Source: Homarus americanus (Eukaryota > Arthropoda > Malacostraca > Decapoda > Nephropidae). From it: DNA of 64,000 nt. Below, one piece after another: positions 61,345 to 64,000 of this stretch. Position 1 is the stretch's first letter. Each line of letters opens with the position of its first letter. The notes beneath the pieces are model-generated. The model was not told where the DNA came from, made no database searches, and saw only the letters and a program-made list of their open reading frames with translations. Location: positions 646,001 to 710,000 of the forward strand of contig NW_024735442.1 of NCBI RefSeq assembly GCF_018991925.1. The letters are read 5' to 3'. Position numbers and translations under genes: made by a program.

Positions 61345-62504
61345 TATAAGAACATAAGAAAGCAAGGAGTCTGCAATAGGCCGGTTGGCCTGTGCATGGC
61401 AGCTCCTGTCGAGAGTTACTACCACTCTCTATCATCCATGAATCTATCCAGCCTCCTTTTAAAGCTTTCCAGCGTTCCAGCACTTACTACAAAGTTGCTA
61501 AGCTTGTTCCATTCTTCTACCACCCTATTTGTGAACCAGTTCCTTCCTATCTTCCTCCTCAACCTAAACTTATCCAACTTAAGTCCGTTGCTTCGAGTCC
61601 TATCCTGCTCGGATATTATAAGAACTTTATCTATATCCCCTTTATTGATTCCTTTCACCCACTGAAATATTTCTATCACATCTCCCCGCACTCTTCGTCT
61701 TTCTAGGAATGCAAGTTTAGTTTCTTTAATCTATCTTGATATAGAAGGTTTCTAAGTCCCGGAATCATTTTCGTCATTCTTCGCTGCACCGACTCCAGTG
61801 AATTGACATCTATCTTATAATAAGGGCACCATAACTGAACAGCATAATCGAGGTGCGGCCTGACTAACGCAAGATATAGTTGCAATAAGACCTCTGCACT
61901 CTTATTACTTACACTTCTAGATATAAAACCTAATACTCTGTTTGCCTTATTTCGAACATTAACGCACTGTTTTCTAGGCCGTAGGTCCGGGCTTACAAGT
62001 GCCCCTAAGTCTCTTTCACAAGTCGACTTCTCTAGGTTGATGTTGTTAAGGCTGTATACATTGACAGTATTTGTTTTTCCAATATTTAGTACGCTGCACT
62101 TGCTGGTGTTGAATTTCATTTGCCATTTCTCTGACCACTCTTGCAGTTTATTTAAATCCTCTTGTAGTGCATTTGCATCCTTCCCTGAATTAATCTGCCG
62201 TCTTATTTTGGTGTCATCCGCAAACTTGCTTATGTCACTGCTGATCCCAGTATCTAGATCGTTTATGTAGATTATGAACAGGGGTGGGCCCAGTATTGAC
62301 CCCTGTGGAACCCCACTGGTTACACAGCCGCACTCAGATTTAACACCATTTACGCTGACCCTCTGTGTTCTATCGGTGAGCCATGATTTTATCCAATTTA
62401 AAACTTTCCCCTCGATACCATGAGCCTTAACTTTTCTCAGAAGCCTCTGATGCGGTACTCTGTCAAACGATTTGCTAAAGTCATTCTCTACTACCTCGTA
62501 GTGG
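61345..62504 (-). mobile_element. CR1-type LINE (family A), longest copy, FADD present
   Basis: From 62504 down: RVPHQRLLRKVKAHGIEGK-like text, CGVPQGSILGPPLFIIYIND with frame damage, SDISKFADDTKI (catalytic FADD, about 62200-62240), LQEWSEKWQMKFNTSKCSVL, HLDYAVQLWCPYYKID and a C-terminus at 61419. A frameshift near 61705 (one A lost in TAG-GGAATG). 3' tail at 61345-61355. Confidence 0.88.
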
Positions 62505-62529
62505 CAAAGTTAAAATAATAATTAATTAA

Positions 62530-62537
62530 CACACACA

Positions 62538-62568
<31 letters not shown>

Positions 62569-62572
62569 GCGC
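62530..62572. repeat. (CA)n(CG)n alternating purine-pyrimidine run
   Basis: About 25 bp of AC followed by 18 bp of GC, all alternating. Confidence 0.97.
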
Positions 62573-62983
62573 AGTCAGGTTACCAAGATGAGGTACCAGG
62601 TGTGTTACGTCATGATACCCAGAGGAAGATTACTAAGATGGTGTAATGGCAGTGTGTTGCGTCATGTGTGGAGGGAGTACCGCCGGGTGGTTGGTATATT
62701 AGACGTGTACCTTACTGTTGTTTGTACTACTCAGCGGTGATTGGATCAGCTGATAACAACACACACGATAACACCTTAAGAGGATTGATCCACTGACCTC
62801 CCACAGGAATTATTGACTAACAAGGAATAAGATTAAAAATTATGAGGAGAGATTAAGAGGAACAAGTTTAATAACGTCTCACTTGCTCACCTGCCTCAGA
62901 AATGTCTCGTACTGATAAAAAAGTTAGGTAATGTTAGAGGTTAATGGCGAGGGACTGTGTCGCAATGTTCTCCAGTATAGCGT

Positions 62984-63156
62984 GTGATTACCTTAAGATT
63001 AACCTCACCCAGCTTATTTCACTTCAAGATTAACCTCCTCCAGCTTATTTCACTTCAAGATTAACTTTCCCAGCTTATTTTACCTTAACATTAACCCCTA
63101 GCTTATTTCACCTTACGACAAGTCTTCTCCAGTTTATAACACCTTAAGATAACCTT
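62984..63156. mobile_element. Foldback-family half-unit, tandemly repeated (copy J)
   Basis: The half-element CAGCTTATTTCACTTCAAGA + TTAACCTCCTC repeats about five times at about 30-bp spacing. It is the left arm of the CACCTGAAGATTA family in direct tandem, without the right arm. Confidence 0.7.
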
Positions 63157-63196
63157 GCAACAATGTCATGAGTTTCCCGCCACCCGGGAGTTCCCA

Positions 63197-63367
63197 CCAA
63201 TTCCGAGCCAATAGTGTGAAGGCCTTAGGCCTGTTTTCAACCAATGAGGAAGCCTATGAGGCGTAACGTCATTGAAGTTGTGGCGTCTCTTGTAGACTGA
63301 CGCGGTTTGAACAGGAGTCTGTGTTGGAATTTTGTGTAGGGAGGTGTGTGACGTCTGTGGTGACAAC
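63197..63367 (+). promoter_or_regulatory. Candidate promoter: three CCAAT boxes and CRE-like site
   Basis: CCAAT at 63197-63201, 63208-63212 and 63241-63245 (the last in CAACCAATGAGG, close to the NF-Y consensus) are spaced 11 and 33 bp apart. TAACGTCA lies at 63264-63271 and TTTGAA at 63306-63311 right after CGCGG. No TATA box is seen. The segment is more GC- and CpG-rich than its surroundings. It leads into a start codon with a good context. Function is inferred. Confidence 0.45.
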
Positions 63368-63374
63368 ATGGCAG
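63368..63374 (+). CDS. Candidate first coding exon (ATG GCA G) of a rightward gene
   Basis: ATG at 63368 has A at -3 and G at +4 and is followed by GCAG|GTATTT, a plausible phase-1 donor. Only Met-Ala and one base would be coded here. No later exon can be recognised before the window ends, so this rests on the promoter-like context alone. Confidence 0.25.
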
Positions 63375-63597
63375 GTATTTGGGTGTATTCTATTTGGTAA
63401 ATCCTCAGTTCCCATTTGTTGTGAGATACGTGGTCCCCGTTTAACTAGCTAGGAACATAGGTTTATTATTTTGGAGTGTAACTTTTAAACCCTAATATAA
63501 AGTATTCAATAAATACAGTAACCGTTAATAAGAGTCCTAATTCCTAATTAAAGTAGGGACACATATATAATAATCATCATTTGTTACAACCTGCCCT

Positions 63598-63744
63598 CAG
63601 TTTATACCATCTTAAGATTAGCCCACAGCTTATTTAATCTATAACCTAACCTAACCTAAGCTACCCATCCCCACCACAGCAGTTAGCAATAGGGTGCTTA
63701 GTCATCAGGTGAAATAAGCTCGGGTCCTAATCTCCAGGTACTCC
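63598..63744. mobile_element. Foldback element, copy K
   Basis: CATCTTAAGATTAGCCCACA and GCTTATTTAATCT form the left arm. CCTAACCTAACCTAAGC is the core. AATAGGGTGCTTAGTCATCA with GGTGAAATAAGCTCGGGTCC and TAATCTCCAGGTA forms the right arm. Confidence 0.7.
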
Positions 63745-64000
63745 CAGTGTTATATAATTACACATGAGCTAGAGGCATGAGTCATGTACTTCTACCATAA
63801 AGTATTAGTGATCACGCGCCACCATCGTCCAGTGAGCGCTGCTGTGTACACCATCACAAACAAGTACAGTTAGATTATTTTTCTCGATAAAAACAACCAC
63901 TGAGATAGTTGTGAGCGCCGTGATACGTGGTGAAGTACTGTACCCAGATATATAATATAAGAGAGCATGTTATCAATGAGTGGCGGTGAGGCGGCCAACA
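63745..64000. other. No recognised gene
   Basis: Window end; possibly intron of the candidate rightward gene. Nothing exon-like is recognised. Confidence 0.3.

Overview
The window is eukaryotic, intron-rich and very repeat-rich. It is best explained as a piece of an arthropod chromosome, most likely a decapod crustacean. This is an inference from degenerate TTAGG-type (arthropod telomere-like) tracts, very dense micro- and minisatellites, many 5'-truncated non-LTR retrotransposons, and an invertebrate-style villin. No bacterial, viral or CRISPR content was seen.

The one cellular gene I can reconstruct completely lies on the minus strand between 38610 (ATG) and 13743 (stop codon). It has 19 coding exons, all with GT-AG borders and consistent phases. 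Together they give 2511 nt, or 836 residues: six gelsolin repeats, a short Ser/Gly linker and a C-terminal villin headpiece ending in GLF. This is a villin/advillin/quail-type actin-severing and bundling protein. Its introns carry LINE fragments, foldback MITEs, a tRNA-derived SINE, a hAT-like element and many tandem repeats. In at least eight introns a simple repeat or minisatellite starts within about 30 nt of the 5' splice site.

1-13500 is intergenic: a tRNA-related SINE with a (TA)n tail, LINE 3' ends, (AAT)n arrays, foldback elements, and two clear TA-flanked inverted-repeat MITEs (8873-9194 and 9999-10205). 38620-44500 is mostly minisatellites. 44500-62500 is a dense graveyard of non-LTR retrotransposons. 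It includes three copies of one family (49.7-50.5, 50.6-53.1 and 57.4-59.5 kb), CR1-type copies with TTCTTATG-like 3' ends, and a family with a C-terminal C2H2 finger.

At the right edge, 63197-63376 looks like the promoter and first coding exon (ATGGCAG, then GT) of a second gene running to the right. It has three helically spaced CCAAT boxes and a CRE-like site. The rest of that gene would lie outside the window.

The most unusual structures are: (i) a minisatellite of about 30 units of 19 bp in villin intron 5, whose unit is the exon 5/intron 5 donor junction itself; (ii) a dispersed, nested-palindrome element family (arms CACCTGAAGATTA, core TTAGG-like), present in at least eleven places; and (iii) the candidate phased-CCAAT promoter.
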